This document shows, piece by piece, positions 22,903 through 33,233 of a stretch of 64,000 nucleotides of DNA (position 1 is its first letter; every line of letters begins with the position of its first letter). A program made the position numbers and the translations under genes. Below the pieces are notes generated by a model. That model was not told where the DNA came from and made no database searches. It saw only the letters and a list, made by a program, of their open reading frames with translations. The DNA is taken from positions 3,105,001 through 3,169,000 of the forward strand of contig NW_027464589.1 in the NCBI RefSeq assembly GCF_043290135.1, written 5' to 3'. The stretch comes from Rhipicephalus microplus (lineage: Eukaryota; Arthropoda; Arachnida; Ixodida; Ixodidae).

Positions 22903-23056
22903 TGTATCCGGCAAGGCTACTGCATCACGACTGCGCATCGGACATGCGCAGATACTCACAGCGCGCTATCTTGCGCCTATATAATCAGTGACTGAATAAA
23001 CCGATACCACTTCTTGTTCTGGCCATCATGCTGTATCGTCGTCCTTGCTAGTTACA
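22903..23056 (+). repeat. Gypsy 2 5' LTR
   Basis: 154 bp, TGTATCCGG...GTTACA. It contains a TATA-like CCTATATAATC and AATAAACC about 25 bp later. It matches 27071-27224 at all but six positions (about 96%). Confidence 0.95.
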
Positions 23057-23113
23057 TAGTATCAGAAGTGGCCACCGCGGACCGAAGCACGGCAGCAACG
23101 GTGCGGAATCGCC

Positions 23114-24340
23114 ATGGACCTACTGAAGCCGCCGGAGCCATTGCGCCTATCGGGCAACTTGTCTGAAAATTAGAAGCGCTTCAAGCAAAGGTTCGAGCTT
23201 TTTCTGCAAGCAACGGCAGCCGAGAAGTCCCCGAGAAGTGACTCCTCGTAAGTGGCGCTCTTGCTGAGCTTCGCGGGAGACGAAGTGCTCGACATCTTCA
23301 ACAACTTTCAGTATGGCCGCGGAGAAAGCAAGGAATGTTACGACACGGTCGTGCGGAAGTTCGACGCCTACTTCTCCGAGGTGAGCAATGAAATTCACGA
23401 AAGAAATGTTTTTCATACACGAAGCCAGGCGGAGAAAGAACCTTTTGAGAAGTTTGTGCGGTACTTAAAGAAACAGGCGACACAGTGCAACTTTGAGGAT
23501 CAGCACGATTCACTGATTAGAGACCAAATTCTGTTTGGTACGAACGAACCAAAGCTGCGTGAAAGAATGCTTGCCGAGAGAGGCCTGACGCTACTAAAAG
23601 CCGAGGAAATTTGTAAAGCGGCAGAAGCAGCGGCACTAAGGAGCCTAGTCTGGAATAGGACAGAAGACAGCATTGATGCAGTTTCAAGTGGCGAAACGGT
23701 GACAAAAATACGGCAGCAGCGGGAAAAAAAACAGATTCGCGATAATCAAGATATTTGCTGCAGGAAGTGCAACCGCAAACATAAACCTAAGCAATGCCCC
23801 GCGTATGGTAAATTATGTCATTCTTGCCGCAAATACAACCACTTTGCAAGTTGTTGCCAGGAGTCTACCGCTGTTAGCGAAGTAGCTAATCTCGTTGAGA
23901 ATGACTTTGAGATTCTCGAAATCGGCTCCGAAAATTGTCGCAAGAAAGACTGGATAATCAAGGCTCGAGTAAATGGCAGAGAAGTGACGTTCAAAGTGGA
24001 CACCGGTTCGCAGGCAAGCTTACTTCTATTTACAACGTACCGTAAGCTTGGATCCAAAGAAGCGTTGCAACCTACCGGGTCAGTGTTGCGCGCCTACAAC
24101 GGGGGCGTTATTTCAAGTTACGGAACAACGTCACAGAAAGTGTCTGTTGGAACCACCGAGATAAGCGTGAAATTCTTCGTCGTAAAGAATGGGCGCCAAG
24201 CCATCCTTGGGCTCGATGCCAGTGAAGCGCTTGGATTGGTTCGACGTACGGTGGACGCTGTCAATGCCTCGTCTGAGTATGACCTTTTGAAAGATTTTAG
24301 GCACCTGTTCCAAGGGCTCGGCTGCTTGAAAACGCAGTAA
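23114..24340 (+). pseudogene. Gypsy 2 gag and protease, two early nonsense codons
   Basis: The ATG at 23114 opens MDLLKPPEPLRLSGNLSEN, then a TAG where Trp would fit (~23171), and a second in-frame stop TAA near 23249. After these the capsid region runs openly: ALLLSFAGDEVLDIFNNF, then EPFEKFVRYLKKQATQC. Two zinc knuckles follow at about 23755-23850: CCRKCNRKHKPKQC and CHSCRKYNHFASCC. The aspartyl protease active site FKVDTGSQASLL lies near 23991, with ILGLDASEALGL near 24205. A stop (24338-24340) separates this from pol. Confidence 0.9.
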
Positions 24341-27009
24341 AGAATGGTCCTGGATCCAGACGCGCTTTCGGTCGTTCAGCCTGCTCGCCGGGTTCCACTT
24401 GCACTTCAGGAACCTCTGAAGAAGGAACTACAGCGAATGATCCGGGGGGCATCATCGTCAAAGAAAATGAGCCAACCGACTGGGTAAGCCCTCTGGTACT
24501 GGTAAAAAAAAGACGGTGCTCTAAGGGTTTGCATGGACCCCAGAAGAGTGAACAAGTATATCAAGAGGCAGCATTTCCCTTTACCCAGACGCGAGGACTT
24601 GGAAGCACGGCTAACCGGTGCTACTTATGTTAGCTGTTTGGATGCGAACGCCGGCTTTCATCAGGTGCCCTTAGACAAGACAACATCAAAGATTTGTACA
24701 TTCTCGTCGCCTTTTGGCAGATACCGCTTTCTAAGGCTACCTTTTGGCATCTCACCTGCACTCGAGGTGTTTCAGCAGGCACTTTGTCAGGTATTTGACG
24801 GTCTGCCAGGCGTGCTCATATATATTGATGATGTTCTGGTCTGGGGCTCAACGAAGGAAGAGCATGATGAGCGCCTGGTAGCAGTCCTCAAAACTGCTGA
24901 AACAGCTGGATTAACGTTTAATCTGCACAATTTCAAGTTTGGCGTAAAAACGCTACGGTTTCTGGGTGATATCATAAGTGAGAATGGCATATCTCCAAAT
25001 CCAGGGCTCGTCAAAAGTTTGGTTCAAATGCCAGTGCCAACATGCAAGGCCGATGTTCAACGTATGTTTGGTGTGTTGAACTACTTTGGAAAGTTCGTGC
25101 CGCAGCTATCTGAAAGAACGGCGCTGTTAAGAACTCTTATCAAGGCCAGTTCTGAGTTTGAGTGGACAGAAAACCACGCCAAAGAGTGGAAAAGCGTCAC
25201 GCAAATTCTGACCACCACTCCCGTGCTTGCAATATTTGACCCGCGACGGGAAACAAGGTTGTCTTGCGATGCATCGAAGAACGGCATCGGTGCCGCTCTT
25301 ATGCAACGTCACAATAACGAGTGGTGGCCCGTAGCTTACGCATCTCGAGTACTGACTAAGGCAGAAAAACTGTACGCACAGATAGAAAAGTGTTTGCTAG
25401 GAATTTGCTTTGGATGCGAAAAATTTCACCAGTTCGTCTACGCTCAGAAAGTCACCATTGAAACGGACCACAAGCCACTCTTGTCAATTGCTCAAAAGAA
25501 AATTAGTGACATACCACCTCGCCTTCAACGGTTCTTTTTGAGGTTGTTCAAGTATGATTTTGTTTTGCAGTATATCCCTGGGAAGCACCTTGTTCTTGCT
25601 GACATGTTGTGTCGGTCAACTGCTGACAACCAAGACGACGCTGGTGCTACTACCGACGTGGAAGTTCACGCAATCCCGCTTCTAGGTTACCGAGTCACAG
25701 AAGCAACGCAGAAAGAACTGCAAGCAGCAACGGCTCGTGACCGCTACCTACAGTCAGTGATCGCAAGTTTGTCGGCGGGGCTTCCAGTACAAGGTGAACT
25801 AAAGCCTTTTGAGCAAGAACTCTCAATTGTCGACGGAATACTTTTAAAGGTGTCGAAGGTTGTTATTTCGAAAAGCATGCGAACAACTATACTTGAAAAA
25901 ATCCATGCAGGTCACCTCGGCATGCAAAAATGCAAAGAAAGGGCCAGACGCCTTGTGTTTTGGCCGGGGCTTAACGCTGAGATTGCTTCCATGGTGCAAC
26001 TTTGTCCTACATGCCGCAAGTATGCTTACAAACAGCCCGAGGAACCACTTCAAATGCGGCCCATGCCAGGTTGTGCATGGCATAGAGTTGGAGCTGATAT
26101 TTTTTCGTTTGCGGGGGACTCGTACATCGTTGTCTTTGACGCCTTATCAAACTTTCCGGAAGTTCAGAAACTACTTGACAAGTCGGCGCAATCAACCATC
26201 GCAGCACTGAGCGCTAACTTTGCCAGATTTGGCGTGCCCGTCGAAGTATGCACTGATAACGGCCCACAATTTTCCAGCCATGAATTTTTTTTGTTTGCAA
26301 GGAGATACGACTTCACGCACGTCACTTCAAGCCCTCATTATCCACAGTCAAACGGGCTTGCGGAAAAAGGTGTGCAGGTTGTGAACGCATCTTAAAAAAA
26401 CTGCAGATTCGGGTGATGACTTCTGGCTGGGCCTGCTGGCCTACCGCTCTACCCCAATGGAGGACGGGCGATCCCCTGGTGAACTACTGCAAGGAAGGCG
26501 CCTTCGCGCCAACCTCCCAGACTTCAGTATGGTGACCGCAACCGACGTCAAAAAGCACAGCCAGTCCCAAGGGGGAAGACCTTTGCCTCCTCTGCAGAAG
26601 GGTGACGTCGTGAGGCTCAGAGACGCTGCATGGTCCCGGAAAGCTCAAGTGGTGGGTTCGCCATATTTAAGGTCCTACCTTGTCAAAACGGAGGACCAGA
26701 AACTGTTAAGGCGCAACCGTCGTCACCTACTTCAAACTGGCGAATGGTTCATCGAGGAAAGCGACGACGACATTGATACCAGCTCAGCAGACAACAACGT
26801 TGGTGGCCATCCGACAGTGGCAACTTCAACCTCGCCAGCCAATGGCCGACGTCGCGAAGTTCCGACGTCAGGCGACCCTTAGCCACCTGTGGTGCGTCAG
26901 TCAACTTCACCACCGACGCGAGCTTTGAGAAGGTTGACTCGAACCGTGAAGCTACCACAGCGTCTTCATTATGACAAGGACTTTAATCAAGTGTATGATA
27001 TCATTTTTT
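24341..27009 (+). pseudogene. Gypsy 2 pol (RT, RNase H, integrase), frameshifted
   Basis: Frameshifts near 24440 and 24510 precede the long open part (24533-26395). RT: RREDLEARLTGATYVSCLD, FGRYRFLRLPFG and the YIDDV active site near 24820. RNase H: LSCDASKNGIGAAL, ETDHKPLL and HLVLADMLCRS. Integrase: HAGHLGMQKCKERA and CPTCRKY (zinc region), then GADIF, VCTDNGPQFSS and NGLAEKGVQ for the D,D,E triad. A one-base loss near 26385 ends this frame. The C-terminal integrase and tail (LAYRSTPM, LQKGDVVRLRD, RNRRHLL) continue in another frame, with a stop at 26880-26882 and readable sequence to 27009. Confidence 0.92.
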
Positions 27010-27070
27010 GAAATGCCATGTACTTACCACTGTTTCGGTGGGTATGTAATTTTGTTGTTAACGGAAAGAG

Positions 27071-27224
27071 TGTATCCGGCAAGGCTATTGCATCACGACT
27101 GCGCATCGGACATGCGCAGATACTCACAGCGCGCTATCGTGTGCCTATATAATCAGTGACTGAATAAACCGATACCACTTCTTCTTCTGGCCATCATGCT
27201 GTATCGTCGTCTTTGCTAGTTGCA
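27071..27224 (+). repeat. Gypsy 2 3' LTR
   Basis: 154 bp, TGTATCCGG...GTTGCA, preceded by a purine tract and followed by the target duplication TCCAC. Confidence 0.95.
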
Positions 27225-27455
27225 TCCACCATCATTTTTATTATCACCACCATTTGTCATCTATTCGCGCCACACACACCTATCACGGCATGGTCATGAT
27301 TTTATTACTTGTATGTTTTTACCCGCCTTACCGCGAGGAATTTTATGGCCCTTATACAGCCGCTAATCACAATCGTTGTCCACATTCCTTATCCCATGAA
27401 CTGGCGCTCTTTGGCCATCAAATGGCCCTTGCGCCAAAAACACCATATATCATCA
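27225..27455 (+). other. 3' end of the I-like LINE, resumed after Gypsy 2
   Basis: Sequence after the Gypsy 2 target duplication is non-coding and ends with GGCGCTCTTTGGCCATC, AATGGCCCTTGCGCC and a short ATCATCAT tail. GGCCAT/ATGGCC and GGCGC/GCGCC can form a stem near 27403-27434, a plausible RT recognition structure. The end coincides with the LINE B target duplication at 27456. Confidence 0.75.
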
Positions 27456-28758
27456 TAGCCTTCTTTTCATCCGGATTTAGCAACCGAGAAAATACACCTT
27501 CTTCATCAAACAATAAGGGTTCCATAGGACATGTGCATGAATAATGCAAGTTGCTATCACCGCGCACATCTGACGGCATCGTGAACACTGACTGGAAAAA
27601 CCTGTTCAACTCGTCTGCTATCTCAGTCTTTTGCGTCACTGTTCTCGATCCGGCAGTGATCTGTTCAATTTTTTTTTCTGCCGCTCATATAAAGCCAGAA
27701 CTTCTGAGGCGCACTCTTCAAAAATTCTGCGAGGGTATGTTTGAAAAACTTACTCTTTCATTCGGACAAGGCTTCTTTTAGGGTTTTACGAGCTTGAGAT
27801 AATTCAGTAGTGTTCCTCCCTTTTTTCCTTAGTCTTTTAATTTTTCTATTCGTGTGAACTGTATTCCTGGTTATCAATGGGCTGCGTTGTTTTACCTTTT
27901 TAAGATGAGACGGGATGAATCTCTTTACACAGGTGTCTACGATTGCCTTAAATCGATTCCACAATGTCTCAACGGACTCGTATTCTGAGGCAGACTAAAA
28001 TTCGTCGAAGGCGACTTCTAAAAAATCTAAAATATAATTGTCTGCCGCTTCTGCAAAATTTTAACTTTTACACTCGAAACAGGCTTTGGGCGATCGCTTT
28101 TCTCTGTGGCAATGTTGATAACAACTAGCTGGTGGTCTGATATGCCCGCTTCCACTGACACCATGAAGCCATCAAACTGGCTTGTTACGAACACAAGGTC
28201 GAGCAATGACTTCGTTTCCGTGGTTATTCCAGTGGCTTCCTTCACGATTTGTGTAAGATTGTATGAAAACAATATCTTTAATAATTTATCTCCGCTTGCA
28301 ATTTCGATATTACCAGGCATCAGGGTTTCCCAGTTAATATGGGGAAGGTTAAAATCACCTGCCATTATCATCCGTGTGCTATCATTTATATTGTTGAAAA
28401 GAAAAGTATTTAGATCATCTAAAAATTTAGGCGATGTACAGGGGGGTCTATAAACGGCTCCGATTAAGTATATCAGGTTTTCGTCAGTTATCTTACACCA
28501 TACGGACTCCTGTAACTTGCAATCAATTAGTGCTGCCCGAATTGAAGATTTCACGACAATCGCAACACCACCCCCTCGGGAATCTCGGTCCCACCTGAAC
28601 ATCCCACGGGAACAATACAACAGTCGCTTGATACAGGGCTGCTGAGCCATGTTTCTGTTATAATTATTACGTGAGGAGACCATGATAATATCAGACACTC
28701 TAGATCTGTTACTTTGTTTGCAATGCTACGAGCATTTACCAGGATGACAGTTAACTTT
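27456..28758 (-). pseudogene. LINE B ORF2, endonuclease and linker (segment 1)
   Basis: Right to left: TVILVNARSIANKVTDLE and ITETWL (catalytic Glu) end in a frameshift near 28590. RGGGVAIVVKSS, AGDFNLPHINW and ISDHQLVVI (catalytic Asp/Asn and His) follow in 28027-28600. The linker is broken again near 28000, with RFIPSHLKKVKQRSPLITRN at 27790-27920 and ADELNRFFQSVFTMP and EEGVFSRLLNPDEKKA ending at the break. The last codons form the target duplication whose partner lies at 17292-17308, where the RT continues. Confidence 0.86.
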
Positions 28759-29577
28759 GATGATGACGGGCTTACACCAGGAGGGCTCTGGGAGGCGTTA
28801 GATTCATTTGATGCCTCTTGTGTGTTACCTTGTTCGCCCTTTCCCCGCTTGCGCTGCAAAGGGAAACGTTTTTGCAGTTTATGGTCCCAGCCATAAAGCC
28901 TGCTATCTATTTTAAGTTTATCGTGAACCAGCGTTGCTTTTTTTCCCTTGAGCCCTATCTGAAGCCGCACTATCCCACAGTTTCTTCCGTACTTGTACAG
29001 TTTCTTGGGCATAATCGTTGCTCACGCTAAATGAACGGCCTTTCAGTTTGCCACAGTTCGTCATTACGCATTCTTCCTCTTTGAAATCATAACATTTCAT
29101 TATGACCGGCCTAATTTTTCCAGTTTGTTCTGTGCCAATTTGATGTATTCTCTCTATTGTTGTGGCGTGGACCCCGAGTATTTTACAAAACACGTTTTCT
29201 ACAACAGGCGCCATTAAGTCCGCCTCAGTTTCAAATTTTCGCTCAGGAATGCCGAAAACTAAGAGGTTATTTCTTCTACTTCTGTTTTCATAATCAAGAA
29301 GTTTTTCTGCCTGCCGCTGCACGACAAACTCTAGGTATCCAATTCGTGCGTTTAGTTCTTGAATTAGCTCAAGAGATTGTGTAAGTTTGTCGGTCTTAGC
29401 ATTTAGAGCCGCTATATCTGCCTTAATTGTTTTGGTCGTGTCGCTCGCTACCTTTTGATTTTTTATGATTTCCTTCAGCATGTCTTTAGTATCAGGTCCC
29501 GGGTTTCGCTCTATGTCACCCGACATCAACAGGCACAAAATTAGAGACCAACAATCGAACACAAGGGCACAGCACAT
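28759..29577 (-). pseudogene. LINE B ORF1 (2A-like start, coiled coil, RRM-like), one frameshift
   Basis: I choose the ATG at 29577 because it gives a hydrophobic lead, MCCALVFDCWSLILCLLMS, directly before the 2A-like GDIERNPGP. A charged heptad region and LDYENRSRRNNLLVFGIPE follow, matching LINE A's ORF1 at the same place. The basic RNA-binding part contains VRKKLWDSA. A frameshift near 28950 in an A-run shifts the last third (KKATLVHDKLKIDSRLYGWD) to another frame. That frame runs on without a stop into the endonuclease, so the ORF1-ORF2 junction here differs from LINE A's. Confidence 0.84.
29494..29517 (-). promoter_or_regulatory. 2A-like ribosome-skipping motif in LINE B ORF1
   Basis: Encodes DIERNPGP, again an exact D-[VI]-E-x-N-P-G-P match, after MSG. 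It follows a 19-residue hydrophobic start that could serve as a signal sequence when skipping fails. The same position in LINE A carries DVETNPGP, so the motif is kept while surrounding residues differ. Confidence 0.75.
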
Positions 29578-29648
29578 TCTAGGGCACGGCAGAACCAACA
29601 AAAATCGATTGTCACTACGGTAAGTAACAGTGCCATACCGGGAACTAA

Positions 29649-29946
29649 CCTGCAAAACAAACACCAGCGGTTTCAGCATGCTGTTGCCGGCAGAGTTGCC
29701 GTGGCCTCTGAAGAAGTTCATGTCAGTCCGCTTCTTAAGTGCATTTTCTGTCGATGACGTCACCCCTGTCGGCAGCCGGCCGACGAACGGTGATTCCACG
29801 ACGCCACATCGATGAATGAGCACGGACGCTATCACTTCGTTTTCGGTGCTTGTCGCTGAAGTTGTAGGCGTAACCCACGGCAATGCCTGCAAAGCAAACA
29901 GCAGCGGTTTCAGCATGCTGTTGCCGGCAGAGTTGCCGTGCCCTCT
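29649..29946 (-). repeat. Duplicated 5' leader of LINE B
   Basis: Two ~60-bp copies, 29886-29946 (outer) and 29649-29709 (inner), 237 bp apart, each with GGCAACTCTGCCGGCAACAG and ending TTTGCAG. The outer copy continues GCATTGCC; the inner continues GTTAGTTCC, which looks like a splice donor. The layout matches LINE A though the leader sequences differ. The 5' terminus GGCACGGCA (29934-29942 on the complement) is complementary to TGCCGTGCC just upstream of ORF1. Confidence 0.75.
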
Positions 29947-32900
29947 CTATGAAGCGTCATAGACAATGTTGCCAAACAAACTATAGGGGAGGTTATCAAA
30001 AATAACTTTAACAAAATTGTGAAAAGAAAAGTGAACGAAAACGTAACTTGGCGACAAATTACTAATGGGTTCACGTTTTTTGACAATTGAATTGACATTA
30101 CTTTTTATAACATCGCTATATTTTCCCGGGTAATGTTGTCCGGTAATTCTCATTATTAGAGTGGCGAGTAGGCCGACAAAGTAAGGATATGGCATTGATA
30201 CTTATTTTTAACACCATATAGTTTGAAGACCTTAAAAGGGCGGAAGCTGCCTTGAGGAAACCAAAATATTTAGTTGGAGCGAAAAAAAAGTAAACACATT
30301 TTTACCAGGCTTTCTAACACATTTTGAGACATAAAAGTGTATGCTGCCAGTAATGTTAAGTACCATTATTTTTGTCACACTATGCACTGTAGCAGCTGTA
30401 GTTAGAGTGGTGATAGTGAAGCATTGATGAAAACGCCACCAACTGGGTTCACATCTATGGTCGTGTATTTTAAAAATAAACCTGCTGTATCGTAAAGAAA
30501 ATTTTAGAGTATTTATGATTTTATCCAAATCAAGTTACACCGACTGGGTAAGCAAACCATTTGCGTAAAATCAAAAGGCATAAAGTGATTCATGTATTAT
30601 AACTATGTGAACAATTTCAGAAACACAAGGCAAACTGACAACATTTCTAATAAAAGCACCTCTCATTATAACATGCATGAAAAGCACCACACCAGAATAT
30701 TTTATAGTGCATGTAATATCAAGACTACTACACTGTCTATTGACTTTTAGAAGAAGGGTATCTCTTTCACGTTCAAGGGGCAACCACTTAGCCTTCTCCT
30801 GAGCTTTTCTGTGAATATTTCCTGAATTTCAGATATCATTAGGATTGAGTTATAGTGAACAAATTTTGCCTACACATTGAAACCTAGTTCTGTATGTAAC
30901 TGCAATAAAGGGTACCAAACCACCTCCAAATATTTTTTAACATATAAAGCAAATGTGTGCAACGACTTCAGAATAGTGTCCGGATCAACAATGACAACTG
31001 AAGCAGCACAACTACCTATGGCTGCCCGAAAAGTAGCTAGAAACAATATTTTTTTCTCTTTGAGCCTTTCGGAAGTGTTCAGCCCCTCAGTGCTCACCTT
31101 ACAACATTTTTTTTAAATACGTGTTTGTGTGCCCACTGCTCTTGCTCCTTGCACAGAGACGAAGAGCACATGGCAAGAAGAGAGAAGAAAGAAGCATAGC
31201 GAAAAATAAAAGCGAAAGAAGCAAGGACTCCTTTTGTATCATCCAATGTGTGTAACATTACTATTGCGACAACACATAGAAAAATTATGACGGCTATACA
31301 TCCATTGTAGAGTCATTCACAGCTGCAACACCACGACTAAATTTCAACCTTGTGTTGGTTTAGGATCTCTTTATAGTAGCAAGCTAAAAATATCTGCATT
31401 TTTTTGACACACATTAAGCTGCAGTGAAATGTGATATGGTAATCTCAATTAGAATGCACGTCATATGGCTTTATTGTATATGTGGCCACAAGTAACTCTG
31501 GTTGCAAAGCGATATGGCACAGCCAAACAGGCGTCACCGACCACTTCAATCTGAACTTGCCTTTGCTACTTTCCCATTAACATCACAGCAAAAAATGAAC
31601 AATTGAATCTGCTATAGATATATGCAAGCTTATGCTAATGACCAAGTATGAAGGGTGTTTTGTCATTATTGAGATCAGTTACTTCTTCAAGAACACTTGC
31701 TGTCAAACACAAATACATTGCTGCCGAAGCATCAAGACTCAAATATAAAGCAAAAAAGAAGTGTCTCTTTAAAAATTAAAGGCCACAAGGTGCAAGATGA
31801 ATATTTGATATACTTGGGATGTAAGGCACGCACACGAGGTGCTGCCATATTATATTTTTCCCTGTGTTAAAACCTACTTGCTTTACTCACCCAACACATC
31901 TGTAAAGATGCCGTGAAAACACCAAGCAGCTCATGCAGCATGGTTGAACACATGCCCAGGGATTCCATCATTCATATTGACTAAGCAGCCCTACAGCCTC
32001 CACAGTCCTGAAATCATTTGTAAGACAAATAATGTTCTACCCAAGTTCTTGGTTTACAGACGCACATGCAAGACGCATAACTACTCTATAGGAAGTTCAC
32101 ATAATAATGTGCTTGGTAGAAAAACGAAAACCAATATCAAGTAAGTATCCCGGCCTGCCACTTCTTTCTTTACGTTCTTAAAAAATAATCAATCCATGGT
32201 TAATAAATGTTCCCCCAAGTTGAAGTGTTACTGGCAGTCCGGTGAAGAATTCCATATTATTTCAAACACAATCCAATTCATGGCAAGTAAGCATGCAATA
32301 GCGTTTTGTCAGCTGTTCAAGAAAACAGCATGAAGTTTAGCTAAAACCCATGTTTCTTATAAACACCATTCACTTTCATATTTAAAGTTATGAGCATTAT
32401 GTGAAAGAACACGGATTCATGTTTAATCAATAATAACTTATAATGTACTGATATGAATGCAACTAACTGAATATTAAACGATAATTTTTGCTTGAGCATT
32501 TAGAGTTATGAACACTATCGCTCTTGCTCGCTGCATCTTCTTCGAAACAGCGGCAAGCTAGGCTAGTTTCTTTAGGTGAGCAGTAATGAATAGTGCAAAG
32601 TACAACGAGAAACACCAGTAACAACAGTATGGGGCAAGCACAAACTGCCAACTGTATATTTTGTTGCACAAAAGTTCGCCTGAATATCAGACAAATTGTG
32701 TAAATGAAGGTACAGTTGGAAATGAACAAGTTACGAAATCAACAATGCCTGCTTTCTCTAACAAGACCCTCATATACATAAAGTACGCAGCCATTGGCCC
32801 CTACCAAGGTACGTCACAGCATGATGTCACTGGCACACGTAAAGGTGTGGCTGGAAAAACACTCCCGCTAGTGGCTCAGCCCGGTACAGTCGTGCGGTGT

Positions 32901-32954
32901 TTGGGGCAAGTTTTAATTTTTCAAAGCTTACACTTCACGTTGAAGTGTCGGCAT
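29947..32954. other. Satellite remnant, then unassigned AT-rich DNA
   Basis: 29947-29970 (CTATGAAGCGTCATA...) is a scrap of satellite bearing LINE B's right target duplication. After that the sequence is AT-rich and looks single-copy. Short ORFs are scattered on both strands without domain-like composition. I recognise no gene, RNA or transposon end in this 3-kb stretch. Confidence 0.6.
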
Positions 32955-32966
32955 TAGCTGTAGTAT

Positions 32967-33221
32967 TTTGATGATTGATTGGTCGATTGATTTGTGGGGT
33001 TTGACGTTCCAAAACCACCTTTTGATTATGAGAGATGCCGTAGTGGAGGGCTCCGGAAATTTTGACCCCCTGGGGTTCTTTAACGTGCACCCAAATCTCG
33101 GTACACGGGCCTACAACATTTCCGCCTCCATCAGAAATGCAGCCGCCACAGCCGGGATTTGATCCCGCGACCTGCGGGTCAGCAGCCGTGTACCTTAGCC
33201 ACTAGACCACCGTTGCGGGGC
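32967..33221 (-). mobile_element. tRNA-derived SINE (tick Ruka-like)
   Basis: On the minus strand it opens with a tRNA-like head: A box TGGTCTAGTGGCTAAGG and B box GGGATCAAATCCC, the RNA polymerase III promoter. A body with CGTTAAAGAACCCCAGG and CCGGAGCCCTCCACTACGG follows, then CGTCAAACCCCACAAATC and an ATCA-type tail. This body is very familiar from tick sequences. The insertion is flanked by TAGCTGTAGTAT (32955-32966) and TAGGTGTAGTAT (33222-33233), a 12-bp duplication with one mismatch. It depends on a LINE for movement. Confidence 0.85.
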
Positions 33222-33233
33222 TAGGTGTAGTAT

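Larger units (their letters stand above)
22903..27224 (+). mobile_element. Gypsy 2, Mag/SURL-like LTR retrotransposon
   Basis: A 4.3-kb element with identical-length 154-bp LTRs (six differences), TG...CA ends and a perfect 5-bp target duplication TCCAC (22898-22902 and 27225-27229). A likely primer-binding site, ATCAGAAGTGG, follows the 5' LTR, and a purine tract (AACGGAAAGAG) ends at 27070. The paired zinc knuckles, including CPAYGKLCHSCRKYNHF, resemble the Mag/SURL group. It sits in the 3' UTR of the I-like LINE. No envelope ORF. Several point lesions make it non-autonomous. Confidence 0.94.
17309..27455 (+). mobile_element. I-like LINE with RNase H, inserted in LINE B and split by Gypsy 2
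   Basis: Own sequence: 17309-22902 plus 27225-27455, about 5.8 kb. The flanking duplications TAGCCTTCTTTGCATCC (17292-17308) and TAGCCTTCTTTTCATCC (27456-27472) differ at one base and restore LINE B's RT frame. A ~520-bp GC-rich 5' UTR is followed by a CCHC-type ORF1 and by an ORF2 with endonuclease, RT and RNase H, the domain set of the I superfamily. The 3' UTR resumes after Gypsy 2 and ends CACCATATATCATCAT, a short CAT-type tail. ORF1 and ORF2 contain stops and frameshifts. Confidence 0.88.
10147..29946 (-). mobile_element. LINE B, CR1/L2-type element split into three pieces by nested insertions
   Basis: One minus-strand LINE of about 4.1 kb lies in segments 27456-29946 (leader, ORF1, endonuclease), 17058-17308 (start of RT) and 10147-11539 (rest of RT and 3' end). 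Protein order continues across the gaps. The first break falls in the conserved KKASGPDKIP block, with a 17-bp duplication of sequence on each side. The second falls in KHI-MVHLEV after YRPVSLTS. Ends: CTATG at 10142-10146 and 29947-29951. The 3' end has a hairpin, ACCCTC-GCTT-GAGGGT (10189-10204 on +), and an A/T-rich tail. It is clearly related to LINE A in layout but has several frameshifts. Confidence 0.87.

Noticed and set aside
30000..32900. Hidden host exons in the unique island
   Set aside because: Short ORFs lack conserved motifs and codon-like composition; without transcript data none can be supported.
33130..33221. Functional tRNA gene
   Set aside because: A and B boxes are present, but the rest is the SINE body with a target duplication, and no full cloverleaf is evident.
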